Positions 1 through 8,167 of a stretch of DNA of 64,000 nt are shown here, piece by piece; within the stretch, counting starts at the first letter, position 1; each line of letters opens with the position of its first letter. Source of the stretch: Synergistaceae bacterium (lineage in GTDB: Bacteria; Synergistota; Synergistia; Synergistales; Aminobacteriaceae); the NCBI GenBank assembly GCA_018436595.1, contig JAHDLC010000035.1:28264-92263 (forward strand), in the 5' to 3' direction. Position numbers and translations under genes: made by a program. The notes under the pieces are model-generated. The model was not told the origin of the DNA. It saw only the letters and a list, made by a program, of their open reading frames with translations, and made no database searches.

Positions 1-180
1 AAGGGCGGAAAAGAACAGATTCAGCCACTCAAGGAAAAGGTGGTCGAACAGGATAGACGCTATGGCGGCGAGAACCGATGCCGAAATGAGGAAGAGCAGC
101 GCCCCCTCCACGACGGGATGCCGGAAGAAGAGGTCGACCTTCCTGGAGTAAGCGCCCTTGTCCGCTGAGAGAATTCCCAT
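1..180 (-). CDS. Membrane protein, N-terminal 60 residues only
   Basis: The gene runs off the left edge, so only the N-terminus is visible. The ATG at 178-180 has an AGGAGG ribosome binding site about 8 bases upstream. The first 18 residues are polar and probably cytoplasmic. A hydrophobic segment of about 22 residues (ALLFLISASVLAAIASIL) follows, then a second amphipathic/hydrophobic stretch (FLEWLNLFFSAL) begins. This is consistent with an integral membrane protein, possibly a channel or transporter, but no family can be assigned. The plus-strand coding track here is empty. Confidence 0.6.
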   Translation of the reverse strand, partial: MGILSADKGAYSRKVDLFFRHPVVEGALLFLISASVLAAIASILFDHLFLEWLNLFFSAL

Positions 181-308
181 GGAGCAGCCTCCTGTGAAGG
201 GGGTGTGCCGGGAACGGGTCCGCTGCCGTCAGCCCTTTTCGCCTTCGCCGCCGGCCGGAACGGGAGACGTTCCCTTTCGCCGCATTGTTGCCGCTGTACA
301 CTCCTGAT

Positions 309-338
309 ATTGTATCCTTGATTGATGTGTTTTTGCAA
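309..338 (-). promoter_or_regulatory. Sigma-70-like promoter for the partial membrane protein
   Basis: On the minus strand TTGCAA (333-338) is followed after 18 bases by TACAAT (309-314). This predicts a leader of about 120 bases before the ATG at 180. The leader is GC-rich; no riboswitch class was recognised. The rest of 181-515 holds only the upstream region of the divergent dehydrogenase gene, including a TTGACA at 403-408 without a convincing -10 partner. Confidence 0.45.
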
Positions 339-515
339 TACAACGGTCCGGGAGGGAAGGTTTTGTCAAAATGAACCTTAACAGGCCAAATGAGACAAAA
401 AGTTGACATGCTGTTGCACTTCCCTGAAGATTGAGATCTAAACAAAACCGCTGCAGTTATTTTCTGATGCCGGGAAATTGTAAGCAGATGAATCTGAAGA
501 AAGGAGGGGATTATA

Positions 516-2147
516 TTGAACAACAGTTTTTTCATGTTCCGGGAACCGGAGAATGAGCCTCTCCTCGGCTTTGCACCGGGGACGCCGGAAAAACGGTCGT
601 TGAAGGCCGCCCTGGCAAAGGTACGTTCCGAGGTTCCGGAGATACCCCTGATCATAGGGGGAAGAGAGTACGGAAGCGAAGAAAAGGGGCGGGTGGTGAT
701 GCCCCATGATCACGGCCACGTCCTTGCGACGCACTGCAAGGCATCGCCGGCGGACGTGGAAAGAGCCGTCAAGGAAGCGGCCAGGGCGAAGAAAGAATGG
801 GAAAATATCCCGTGGACCGAACGGGCCGCCGTGATGCTCAAAATCGCCGAGCTCTTCACCACGGAATACAGGGACCTCCTTCTTGCCTCCACCATGCTCG
901 GGCAGAGCAAAAACGTATTCCAGGCCCAAATCGACGCGGTGGCCGAGGCAGCGGATTTCATACGGTTCAACGTGGCCTACGCTTCCTCCATATACGCCGA
1001 ACAGCCCCGCCTGGACAGGGACAGCCTCAACAGGATGGAATACCGCCCTCTCGAAGGCTTTGTTTTTGCGGTGACCCCCTTCAACTTCACTGCCATTGCG
1101 TCCAACCTCGTTCTCGCCCCCGTGCTGATGGGGAACACGGTGCTCTGGAAACCTGCGGGCACGTCCCTGCTCTCCAGCTATTACCTGATGAAAATCTACG
1201 AGAAGGCCGGCCTTCCCGCCGGGGTGGTGAACTTCCTTCCCGGTTCGGGGGAGATGATCAGCAGAGTAGTGACAAAACACCCGGACCTGGCGGGAATACA
1301 CTTCACCGGGTCCACGGACGTGTTCTCGAAGCTGTGGATGCAGTGCGCGGAAAACCTGCGGAACTACCGGTCCTTCCCGCGGCTCGTAGGGGAGACGGGA
1401 GGGAAGAATTTTCTCGTCGTCCATCCTACGGCGGACGTGGACGCCGCCGTTACCGCCATGGTTCGGGGAGCCTTCGAATACCAGGGGCAGAAGTGCTCCG
1501 CCGTTTCGAGATGCTATATACCGAAGAGCCTCAGGGAAAAAATCCTGTCTCTGGCGGGACGGATGATCGCCGACATGAAGACGGGATCGCCGGAGGATTT
1601 CAGAAACTTCATCAACGCCGTCATCGACGAAGCCTCCTTCGACAACTGCATGAAATACATTTCGGCAGCCCGCACGTCCACCGAAGCTGACATCCTCTTC
1701 GGAGGAAGGGGCGACAAATCAGCAGGCTATTTCGTGGAGCCCACGGTCATCGAGACCACCGATCCGGAATTCGTTACCATGAGGGAGGAGATCTTCGGTC
1801 CCGTGCTCACCCTGTACACCTACGAGGATGACCGCTTCGGGGAAATCCTCGAACTGTGCGACCGCTCCTCCCCCTACGGCCTGACCGGTGCGGTGTTCGC
1901 CGCCGACAGGAAGGCCCTGGCTCTTGCCGCCCGGAAACTGAAATATGCCGCGGGGAATTTCTACGTCAACGACAAGCCTACCGGTGCCGTGGTGGGGAAA
2001 CAGCCCTTCGGAGGCTCGAGAGCGTCGGGAACCAACGACAAGGCGGGAAGCAGGCTGAATCTCCTCCGGTGGACGAGCCCCCTCACCGTAAAGGAAAACC
2101 TCCGTCCTCCCAGGTGGTACACCTATCCTTTCATGGACGAGGAATAG
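516..2147 (+). CDS. pruA: L-glutamate gamma-semialdehyde (1-pyrroline-5-carboxylate) dehydrogenase
   Basis: A 543-residue aldehyde dehydrogenase of the P5C type, oxidising glutamate semialdehyde to glutamate with NAD in proline/arginine breakdown. Visible family features are VTPFNFTAIASN, the nucleotide-binding HFTGSTDVF, the catalytic glutamate in LVGETGGKNF, and the nucleophilic cysteine in YQGQKCSA. GKQPFGGSRASGTNDKAG is the typical C-terminal signature of this subfamily. Length matches stand-alone P5C dehydrogenases of about 540 residues, so it is not a PutA fusion. It starts with TTG at 516, preceded by a strong AAGGAGGG at 501-508. A terminator follows directly, so it is probably monocistronic; no proline dehydrogenase partner is adjacent. 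Confidence 0.93.
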   Translation: MNNSFFMFREPENEPLLGFAPGTPEKRSLKAALAKVRSEVPEIPLIIGGREYGSEEKGRVVMPHDHGHVLATHCKASPADVERAVKEAARAKKEWENIPWTERAAVMLKIAELFTTEYRDLLLASTMLGQSKNVFQAQIDAVAEAADFIRFNVAYASSIYAEQPRLDRDSLNRMEYRPLEGFVFAVTPFNFTAIASNLVLAPVLMGNTVLWKPAGTSLLSSYYLMKIYEKAGLPAGVVNFLPGSGEMISRVVTKHPDLAGIHFTGSTDVFSKLWMQCAENLRNYRSFPRLVGETGGKNFLVVHPTADVDAAVTAMVRGAFEYQGQKCSAVSRCYIPKSLREKILSLAGRMIADMKTGSPEDFRNFINAVIDEASFDNCMKYISAARTSTEADILFGGRGDKSAGYFVEPTVIETTDPEFVTMREEIFGPVLTLYTYEDDRFGEILELCDRSSPYGLTGAVFAADRKALALAARKLKYAAGNFYVNDKPTGAVVGKQPFGGSRASGTNDKAGSRLNLLRWTSPLTVKENLRPPRWYTYPFMDEE

Positions 2148-2167
2148 ACCTTTTTGGAAAACGGAAC

Positions 2168-2199
2168 GCCCGTTCCCATACAGGGGCGGGCCTTTTTTA
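2168..2199 (+). terminator. Rho-independent terminator after pruA
   Basis: A stem of about 9 bp including G-U pairs (GCCCGTTCC with GGGGCGGGC) is followed by CTTTTTTAT, 20 bases after the pruA stop. Confidence 0.8.
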
Positions 2200-2374
2200 T
2201 GCTGTCCGGGCTGCAGGATCATTCACTGCCGGCCGCGGAAATGCCGGAAAAAGGCCGCCCGGCGTTTTCCGGCAGAAGAATGTGCAACGCAACCGGAACA
2301 TCCCCGAAAAGCTTCCGTTACGAATTTCCACTACACTTGATTCAAAAAGGCAGTATTTCAGAAGGAGGAAGCCG

Positions 2375-3526
2375 ATGCTGATAGCATATGCTACGGCAGG
2401 AAACGGGCACAGGTCGGCCGCGGAGGCCATAGCCGAGAGTGTCCGTGCTGCGGGAAGAGTTGCGGAAATGGCCGATGTTCTCGATTTTTCCGACCCTGTG
2501 TTCCGGTTATTTTATTCCGACGTGTACCAGATGGCAGGCGAACACTCCCACGGCATTTGCGGGGCGATGTACCGGCTCACCGACATTTCCCCCCGTAACA
2601 GTTCCATCGTCAGGATCATCGACAGGATCAGCCTGAACAGAACACAACCCTTCGCCGATTTCATAAAAAAAACCGCACCCGAAGCCTTTATAGCCACTCA
2701 CTTTCTTCCCATGTCCATCGCCGCCCGGATGAAAAGACACGGCCAGTACGGCGGTCCGCTGTTCGCCGTCGTCACGGACTACGATCTTCATCACTTGTGG
2801 TTTTCCGAAGAGGTCGATTGTTATTTCGCCGCCAGCGGAGAAATCGTAACCAGGCTTTCCGGTATGGGAGTCCCTCCCGAAAGGATTGTGGTCTCGGGAA
2901 TACCCGTCAGAAGAAAGATTGCCGAAGCGGCTCGCGGCATGGCCAGGCCGGCAGGCTCCTCTCTTTCCGTTCTCTTTCTGGCGAGCTCCATAGCGGACGA
3001 CAAGGCGGTGCAGATCGTGGACCTTCTTCTTTCTCTTTCCGGAAAACTGAACCTTAAAGTCATCTGCGGAAGAAACAGGAGCCTCCTGAAAACGCTTGAA
3101 AAGCACCCGCTCCGGGGAAAAGCCGGTTTTGAAGTGCTCGGTTTCACCGAAGACATCCATCATCATTACGGTGAAGCTGATCTGCTTGTTACCAAGCCGG
3201 GAGGCTTGACGGTCGCCGAAGCTCTCTGCTTCGGCCTGCCGATGCTTTTCGTTCACCCCATACCCTTCCAGGAGACCAGAAATGCCGAGTTCATCCAGAA
3301 GCAGGGAGGCGGCTGGATTATTTCGGATCTGTTTTCCCTCGGCCGGATTGTGCGCCTCCTGTCGTGCGAAAGGGGCCTTCTGGTGAAGGCCCGAACGGCC
3401 TGTTCCGGAATTGCGCGCCCCGGGGCGGCAGAGACCATCGTCCATGAGGTGACAAGGAGATCTTTCCGCTTTGACGGCTGCGGATTTCATGCCGGTTCCG
3501 CCCTTCAGGCGACGGGGACACTGTGA
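2375..3526 (+). CDS. MGDG-synthase/UgtP-like lipid glycosyltransferase (GT28 family)
   Basis: 383 residues. The N-terminal half begins MLIAYATAGNGHRSAAEAI, the GxGHxxAAxAI nucleotide-sugar/lipid motif of the monogalactosyldiacylglycerol synthase and processive diacylglycerol glucosyltransferase family. The C-terminal half carries the GT28 donor-binding segment TKPGGLTVAEALCFGLP. Inferred role: transfer of a sugar from a UDP or GDP donor to a diacylglycerol-type acceptor at the inner membrane. The ATG at 2375 was chosen because GAAGGAGGAA lies just upstream; the open frame extends further upstream but runs through the pruA terminator. Its stop overlaps the start of the next gene (TGATG), so the two are translationally coupled. 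The exact sugar and acceptor cannot be read from sequence. Confidence 0.85.
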   Translation: MLIAYATAGNGHRSAAEAIAESVRAAGRVAEMADVLDFSDPVFRLFYSDVYQMAGEHSHGICGAMYRLTDISPRNSSIVRIIDRISLNRTQPFADFIKKTAPEAFIATHFLPMSIAARMKRHGQYGGPLFAVVTDYDLHHLWFSEEVDCYFAASGEIVTRLSGMGVPPERIVVSGIPVRRKIAEAARGMARPAGSSLSVLFLASSIADDKAVQIVDLLLSLSGKLNLKVICGRNRSLLKTLEKHPLRGKAGFEVLGFTEDIHHHYGEADLLVTKPGGLTVAEALCFGLPMLFVHPIPFQETRNAEFIQKQGGGWIISDLFSLGRIVRLLSCERGLLVKARTACSGIARPGAAETIVHEVTRRSFRFDGCGFHAGSALQATGTL

Positions 3527-4365
3527 TGGCAATTGACTATAGAAGCGTGTTCGTATCGGATGTTCACCTGGGGACGCGATGGAGCAGGGCCGAAGAGCTT
3601 GCATGCTTCCTTTCCTCGATCAGGTGTGAAAAACTCTTCCTGGTGGGAGACATCATCGACGGGTGGAAGCTCAGGAACAATCCCCGCTGGCCCCGGTCCC
3701 ACAATCTCGTGATCCGGAAAATACTCAGGATGGCGAAAAAAACGGAAATATTTTATATCACCGGCAATCATGACGAGTTCGTGGACGAATTCGAAGGCTA
3801 CGACTTCGGCGGCATAAGGATCTGCAAAAGAGCTGTCCACATCACCGCTGACCAAAGGCGCTTCCTGGTCATCCACGGCGACGAATTCGACGTGGTCGTC
3901 AAATACAGGAAGTGGCTCGCCCTGCTCGGAGACACTGCCTACACCTTTTCGCTGTACCTCAACACTATCCTTACACTGGTACGATCCCGGCTGGGACTTC
4001 CCTACTGGTCCCTTTCGCAGTACCTGAAACACAGGGTGAAGGACGCTGTGGCCTTCGTGGGAGATTTCGAGGAAACATTGCTCGCGGAAACAAAAAGGGG
4101 ACACCATCATGGGGTCATCTGCGGACACATACACCACCCGGCGATCCGGAACCTGAAAGATGCGGTCTACTGCAATACGGGAGACTGGGTTGAAAGCTGC
4201 TCCGCTCTTGTCGAGCACCGGGACGGGTCTTTCGGGATCGTAAGGTGGAACGGGGAAAAAATAACCGAAGATGTGTCCGAAAGGCCCAGGCTTCTTCCGG
4301 GTGCCCCCGCTTCCTCCCCCGAGGCGGCACAAGAGAAAAAGAGAAGCGTCCCCGTGGCCGTATAG
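3526..4365 (+). CDS. LpxH-like metallophosphoesterase (paralogue 1)
   Basis: About 279 residues with the calcineurin-like metal-binding motifs in order: SDVHLG, GDIIDGW, GNHDE, HGDEFD and GHIHHP. These are the motifs of UDP-2,3-diacylglucosamine diphosphatase-like enzymes acting at the inner face of the membrane. Coupling to the lipid glycosyltransferase supports a role in glycolipid or lipid A metabolism, but the family also includes enzymes of unknown substrate. GTG at 3523 is an alternative start 3 bases upstream. The last 25 residues are charged and low-complexity. A second copy with near-identical N-terminal motifs lies at 21360-22157 on the other strand. Confidence 0.85.
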   Translation: MAIDYRSVFVSDVHLGTRWSRAEELACFLSSIRCEKLFLVGDIIDGWKLRNNPRWPRSHNLVIRKILRMAKKTEIFYITGNHDEFVDEFEGYDFGGIRICKRAVHITADQRRFLVIHGDEFDVVVKYRKWLALLGDTAYTFSLYLNTILTLVRSRLGLPYWSLSQYLKHRVKDAVAFVGDFEETLLAETKRGHHHGVICGHIHHPAIRNLKDAVYCNTGDWVESCSALVEHRDGSFGIVRWNGEKITEDVSERPRLLPGAPASSPEAAQEKKRSVPVAV

Positions 4366-4449
4366 CAGATCCTCACCTGAAGCAGTTTCTGATTTCCGGG
4401 GCGGGGGAAAACTGTCTGCTTTTACGGCGACATTAGACATACAACCGAA

Positions 4450-4527
4450 CCTCTCGAAGTTCTGGGAGGGCCGGTCGGTTCCAGGATGGCTTAGGCCGGG
4501 AAGTGCCGCCCGAGGGCGTCGGCGGCA
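4450..4527 (-). pseudogene. Decayed duplicate of the gldA 3' end and terminator
   Basis: This 78-base stretch aligns without gaps to 4771-4848, which contains the gldA terminator hairpin and its last codons. I count about 14 differences, nearly all transitions. The copy keeps the segment matching the C-terminal ALGRHFLA codons but has lost the terminator A-tract and the rest of the gene. The flanking bases 4366-4449 and 4528-4598 show no other gene. Confidence 0.7.
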
Positions 4528-4598
4528 ATATTCTATCTAAAACTTACCGAAATCACCGTTTCAAGATTGAAACAGTTGTTCTTCTGACTGTCGTGTTC

Positions 4599-4639
4599 CC
4601 TCAGTCAACTACCGAGAATTCCTCGGTAGTTGACTGAGG
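4599..4639. repeat. Perfect 18-bp inverted repeat (hairpin)
   Basis: Arms 4599-4616 and 4622-4639 (CCTCAGTCAACTACCGAG and its exact complement) surround a 5-base loop. No T-tract follows on either strand, so it does not look like an ordinary terminator. It lies between the decayed gldA copy and the intact gldA terminator. A shorter 7-bp dyad (GTTTCAA-N2-TTGAAAC) sits at about 4559-4574. Confidence 0.8.
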
Positions 4640-4763
4640 CGCAAGTTCTCACTCCTGGCAGATGTTTGAAATGGGAAGGGTGAGACTTTATCACGGGTGC
4701 ACTGGAAGAGGGCAACCATATCGTTTTTGTTTGCTGCAAAATAGAAAGGAAAAACGAGGAATG

Positions 4764-4793
4764 AAAAAGCCCTCCCAAAACTTCGGGAGGGCT
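4764..4793 (-). terminator. Rho-independent terminator of gldA
   Basis: On the minus strand the stem AGCCCTCCC / GGGAGGGCT (4785-4793 with 4768-4776) is followed by a run of five T (4764-4768), 18 bases past the gldA stop. Confidence 0.85.
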
Positions 4794-4811
4794 GGCCGGT
4801 TCTTGGATAGC

Positions 4812-5906
4812 TTAGGCCAGGAAGTGCCGTCCGAGGGCGTCGGCGGCGAGGATGGCGGAGCACACGTCCTCAGGTGAAACGGCGAAGGGCATGTTGTGGA
4901 TGGTCTCGCCGGGGGCGCAGGCGGCCCTGGCCACGTCCATGATCCGGGCCCGGTCCACTTCCTTCACGCCCATTTCCTCGAGGGTCACGGGCAGTCCCAC
5001 GGAGGCGCAGAAGCCCATGACCTCGTCCAGTTCGTCCTCGGGGGCGTTCTCGAGGACGAGCTGCACCAGCGTCCCGAAGGCGACCTTCTCCCCGTGGTAG
5101 AGTCCGTGGCACTCCTCCAGGACGGTGAAGCCGTTGTGGACGGCGTGGGCGGCGCCCAGCCCGCCGCTTTCAAAGCCGAGGCCGCTGAGGAAGGTGTTGG
5201 CCTCCACGATGTTCTCCACGGCCTTCGTGCAGCTCCCGGTTTCCACGGCGAGAAGGGCCTTGAGGCCGTCTTCGAGGAGGGTGTCGTAGCAGAGTTCCGC
5301 CAGGGCGAGGGCTGCCTTTGTGGCGTGCCCGCCGGGCATGTTGGTCTTGTCGGCGGCGATGCAGGCCCGGGCCTCGAAGTACGTTGCCAGGGCGTCTCCC
5401 ATGCCGGAGACGAGCAGCCGGGCGGGGGCGTTGACGATAACCTCGGTGTCCATGAGCACCGCGTCGGGGTTCTTCGGCAGGACGAGGTATTCACTGAAGA
5501 CGCCTTCGTCCGTGTAGATCACCGACAGGGCGCTGCAGGGCGCGTCGGTGGACGCGATGGTGGGGACGATGATCACGGGCGTTTTTTCATAGTAGGCCAC
5601 GGCCTTGGCGGTGTCGAGGATCTTCCCTCCGCCCACGCCGACCACGGCGTCGCATTTCTTCTCCCGGCAGACGGCCCGGATGCGGTCGATTTCGGTCTTT
5701 GAACACTCTCCGTTGAAAATCTCGAACACAAGGGAGGATTCGTTCCCCCGGAAGCCGGCCTTGAGGGTGCTCTCAAGGCGCCCCAGCCCTCCCCTGCTGA
5801 GAAGAACGAGGAATCTGTTCCCCATGGCGCCGATGTGGTCCTTCAGCCGCTTCAGTTCTCCGTAGCCCTGGATGTACTTCCCCGGGGCGATCATGATTCT
5901 GGACAT
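4812..5906 (-). CDS. gldA: Glycerol dehydrogenase
   Basis: A 364-residue iron/zinc-type alcohol dehydrogenase interconverting glycerol and dihydroxyacetone with NAD. Visible motifs are the dinucleotide-binding GVGGGKILDTAKA, PTIASTDAPCS, and the metal ligands: Asp in GMGDALATYFEA, His in AAHAVHNGF and His in LYHGEKVAFG. Length matches GldA. The ATG at 5904-5906 was chosen because GAGGTG lies upstream; an in-frame GTG at 5915 would add three residues. The gene stands alone between two terminators. A palindrome overlaps its promoter region. Substrates related to glycerol, such as other 1,2-diols or glycerol phosphates, cannot be excluded. Confidence 0.9.
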   Translation of the reverse strand: MSRIMIAPGKYIQGYGELKRLKDHIGAMGNRFLVLLSRGGLGRLESTLKAGFRGNESSLVFEIFNGECSKTEIDRIRAVCREKKCDAVVGVGGGKILDTAKAVAYYEKTPVIIVPTIASTDAPCSALSVIYTDEGVFSEYLVLPKNPDAVLMDTEVIVNAPARLLVSGMGDALATYFEARACIAADKTNMPGGHATKAALALAELCYDTLLEDGLKALLAVETGSCTKAVENIVEANTFLSGLGFESGGLGAAHAVHNGFTVLEECHGLYHGEKVAFGTLVQLVLENAPEDELDEVMGFCASVGLPVTLEEMGVKEVDRARIMDVARAACAPGETIHNMPFAVSPEDVCSAILAADALGRHFLA

Positions 5907-5924
5907 GAACAACACCTCGCTTGA

Positions 5925-5953
5925 TATGATATTTCGTTCACTATTATATCATA
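5925..5953. promoter_or_regulatory. Palindromic operator overlapping the gldA -10 region
   Basis: TATGATAT (5925-5932) and its complement ATATCATA (5946-5953) are separated by 13 bases. On the minus strand the right arm overlaps TATAAT (5943-5948), a likely gldA -10 box. No good -35 is visible because the upstream gene's terminator occupies that position, which suggests an activator-dependent or repressed promoter. The cognate regulator is not in the window. Confidence 0.5.
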
Positions 5954-5955
5954 CC

Positions 5956-5987
5956 AAAAAGCCCCCGGAGGAACGAAATCCGGGGGC
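5956..5987 (-). terminator. Rho-independent terminator of the M20 amidohydrolase
   Basis: Minus-strand stem GCCCCCGGA / TCCGGGGGC (5979-5987 with 5961-5969) followed by five T (5956-5960). Confidence 0.88.
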
Positions 5988-6013
5988 GGGAGTTATTCTC
6001 TTTTCTCTTTCCG

Positions 6014-7198
6014 CTACTTCTGCCAGGTGAGGGCGAAACCGGCGAAGAGGGCGCTTCCCAGGGGAAGGGCATCCTCGTCGATGTCGAATTTCGGGTTGTG
6101 GTGGGGGTAGACCTGCCCCTTGTCCGGGTTGCACGATCCGTGGACGAAGAAGGTGCCCGGCACTTTTTCCAGGAAGAAGGCCACGTCCTCCCCTCCCATG
6201 GTGGGCTCGGAGATTTCCTTCACCTTGTCCGCCCCGGCGACGCCGGCGGCGAAGACCTGGAACTTTTTCGTGAACTCCGTGTCGTTTATCAGGGCGGGAG
6301 GGCCGGCCTCGTATTTCACTTCCGCCTCGCCTCGCATTCCCTCGGCGACCCTGGACGCGATGGCTCGGATCCGCTCCTCCACGAAGGCCCGGGTGGCGGG
6401 GCTGAGGGTCCTGACGGTTCCCTCGATGGTGCAGCTCTCGGCGATGATGTTGAAGGCCCTGCCGCCCTCGATGCGGCCGATGGTGAGCACCGCCGGGTCG
6501 AGGGGCGAAAGCTCCCGGCTGAGGATGGTCTGGAGCTCCAGAACCGCCGTGGATGTCATGGTCACCGGGTCCACGGCAAGATGGGGGGTGGCCCCGTGGC
6601 CGCCCTTGCCCTTGAAGGTGATGATGAACCGGTCCACCGCCGCCATGAGGGACCCGTACCGGACGCCGATCTCGCCGAAGCCGATGTCCTTCCAGAGGCA
6701 GCCCGTGTGGAGGCCGATGAGGGCGTCCACGGCAGGGTTTTCAAGGGCGCCGTCGTCAATCATGGCCTTCGCTCCGAGGACGTTCTCCTCCGCCGGCTGG
6801 AAGATGAACTTCACCGTGCCGGCAAGGTCGTTCTTTCGAGCGAGAAGGAGCTTCGCGGCGCCCAGGGCTATGGCGGTATGGGCGTCGTGGCCGCAGGCGT
6901 GCATGAGGCCGTTCTTCGAGGCGAAGGGAAGCCCAGTCTCTTCCTTGATGGGGAGGGCGTCGCAGTCGGCCCGGACGGCCAGCGTCTTCCCGGGAAGGGC
7001 TCCCCGAACGAGGGCCGTCACGCCCCATCCTCCCACTTTTTCCCGAATGTCCTCCGCGCCCATTTTTTTCAGTTCCTGCACGATAAAGGCGGCGGTTTTC
7101 GGCGTTTCAAGACCCAGTTCCGGAATTTCGTGAAGCGAGCGCCGCCATGCGGTGATCTCTTCAGACAGAGCCCGCGCTTCCTCGAGAATGGCGTTCAT
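6014..7198 (-). CDS. M20 family amidohydrolase (N-acyl-amino-acid / hippurate hydrolase type)
   Basis: 394 residues. Metal-binding and catalytic motifs of the M20D amidohydrolases are present: AVRADCDALPI, HACGHDAHTA, QPAEEN, then the dimerisation segment GKGGHGATPH and a late metal-ligand region GGEDVAFF. Family members remove acyl groups from N-acyl amino acids such as hippurate, or deacetylate diaminopimelate intermediates; the substrate cannot be fixed from sequence. The enzyme has no signal peptide and is cytoplasmic. ATG at 7198 has GGGGGAG upstream. It is divergent from znuC and ends in its own terminator, so it is probably monocistronic. It fits an amino-acid-fermenting lifestyle. Confidence 0.88.
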   Translation of the reverse strand: MNAILEEARALSEEITAWRRSLHEIPELGLETPKTAAFIVQELKKMGAEDIREKVGGWGVTALVRGALPGKTLAVRADCDALPIKEETGLPFASKNGLMHACGHDAHTAIALGAAKLLLARKNDLAGTVKFIFQPAEENVLGAKAMIDDGALENPAVDALIGLHTGCLWKDIGFGEIGVRYGSLMAAVDRFIITFKGKGGHGATPHLAVDPVTMTSTAVLELQTILSRELSPLDPAVLTIGRIEGGRAFNIIAESCTIEGTVRTLSPATRAFVEERIRAIASRVAEGMRGEAEVKYEAGPPALINDTEFTKKFQVFAAGVAGADKVKEISEPTMGGEDVAFFLEKVPGTFFVHGSCNPDKGQVYPHHNPKFDIDEDALPLGSALFAGFALTWQK

Positions 7199-7369
7199 GG
7201 TATCTCCCCCGTTCGTTTGAAGGTTGAAACACCTCTATTTTACCTCATCTTCAGGCCTTTCAACCGGGTCCGAAGTGGGGTACACTTGCGGCAGCGGTCC
7301 GAGGAAGAAAGAACCGGGGCGGGATGTGCCGGGACCCGCGGAAAGCACAAGGGAAGGAATCGTGATGTC

Positions 7370-8167
7370 ATGTCTGAGATGAAAAACGCCCTCTCGTTCA
7401 GGGGCGTGAACTTTTCCTTTGGAACGGACTCTGTCCTCCGGGACGTGACCTTTTCCGTTCCGCAAGGGGAATTCCTGATCATTATCGGCCCCAACGGGGG
7501 AGGCAAGACCACACTGCTGAAGCTCGCCCTGGGGCTGCTCGTCCCGGATTCGGGAACGGTCTCCGTCTTCGGGAAGAAGCCCGGTGAGGACCGGTCCGTG
7601 GCGGGGTACGTCCCCCAGGACACGGGACGAAACAGGGACTTCCCCATCACTGCCCTGGAGGTGGTGCTCCAGGGAAGGCTCGGGTTTCCGGGGGCGAAGC
7701 TTTCCTACGGCGGAAAGGACCGGGAGGCCGCCATGGAGGCGCTGAAGGCCCTGAAGATGGAGTCCCTGGCGGGGCGGTCCATGGGGGAGCTGTCCCAGGG
7801 GCAGCGGCAGAGGGTGCTCATCGCCAGGGGGCTGGCCTCTGACCCCGGCATCCTCTTTCTCGACGAGCCCCTCGCGAGCATCGACCCCGAGACCAGGGAC
7901 ATGCTGCTGACCCTTCTGGGGGAACTCTGCGGACGGCTGACGGTGGTGATGGTGAGCCACGACATGTCCGCCGTCTCGGCCCATGCCACCGCCGTGGCCT
8001 GCGTGAACCGGAAGGTGTTTTACCATGATTCGGCGGAGATCGGCCCCGATGCCATGGAGCAGGTCTGGGGAAGGTGTCCCGTGGAGCTTGTGGCCCACGG
8101 AATCCCCCACCGGGTACTGGCCGTCCATGACCACGATCACGGCGGGGAGCCGTGCAGCCATGACTGA
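7370..8167 (+). CDS. znuC: Metal (zinc/manganese) ABC transporter ATPase, ZnuC-like
   Basis: 265 residues. The nucleotide-binding domain shows Walker A GPNGGGKTT, the ABC signature LSQGQRQR, Walker B ILFLDEP and the H-loop MVSHD. Its last 20 residues are histidine-rich (VHDHDHGG...CSHD), as in some metal importers. It powers the permease encoded next, which overlaps it by 8 bases. ATG at 7370 follows GGGAAGGAAT. The upstream gap 7199-7369 contains a GGTTGAAA / TTTCAACC dyad (7222-7229 and 7258-7265), but no Zur box could be recognised. The expected metal-binding lipoprotein gene (znuA) is not adjacent. Zinc versus manganese or iron cannot be decided. Confidence 0.85.
   Translation: MSEMKNALSFRGVNFSFGTDSVLRDVTFSVPQGEFLIIIGPNGGGKTTLLKLALGLLVPDSGTVSVFGKKPGEDRSVAGYVPQDTGRNRDFPITALEVVLQGRLGFPGAKLSYGGKDREAAMEALKALKMESLAGRSMGELSQGQRQRVLIARGLASDPGILFLDEPLASIDPETRDMLLTLLGELCGRLTVVMVSHDMSAVSAHATAVACVNRKVFYHDSAEIGPDAMEQVWGRCPVELVAHGIPHRVLAVHDHDHGGEPCSHD

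Noticed and set aside
181..515. Riboswitch in the leader of the partial membrane protein
   Set aside because: The leader is long and GC-rich, but I could not match it to any riboswitch consensus.
4559..4574. GTTTCAA...TTGAAAC as a CRISPR repeat remnant
   Set aside because: It occurs once; no second copy at spacer distance was found.
6098..7369. Long plus-strand frame in front of znuC
   Set aside because: It is the shadow of the M20 amidohydrolase; znuC has its own ATG at 7370 where the ABC domain begins.
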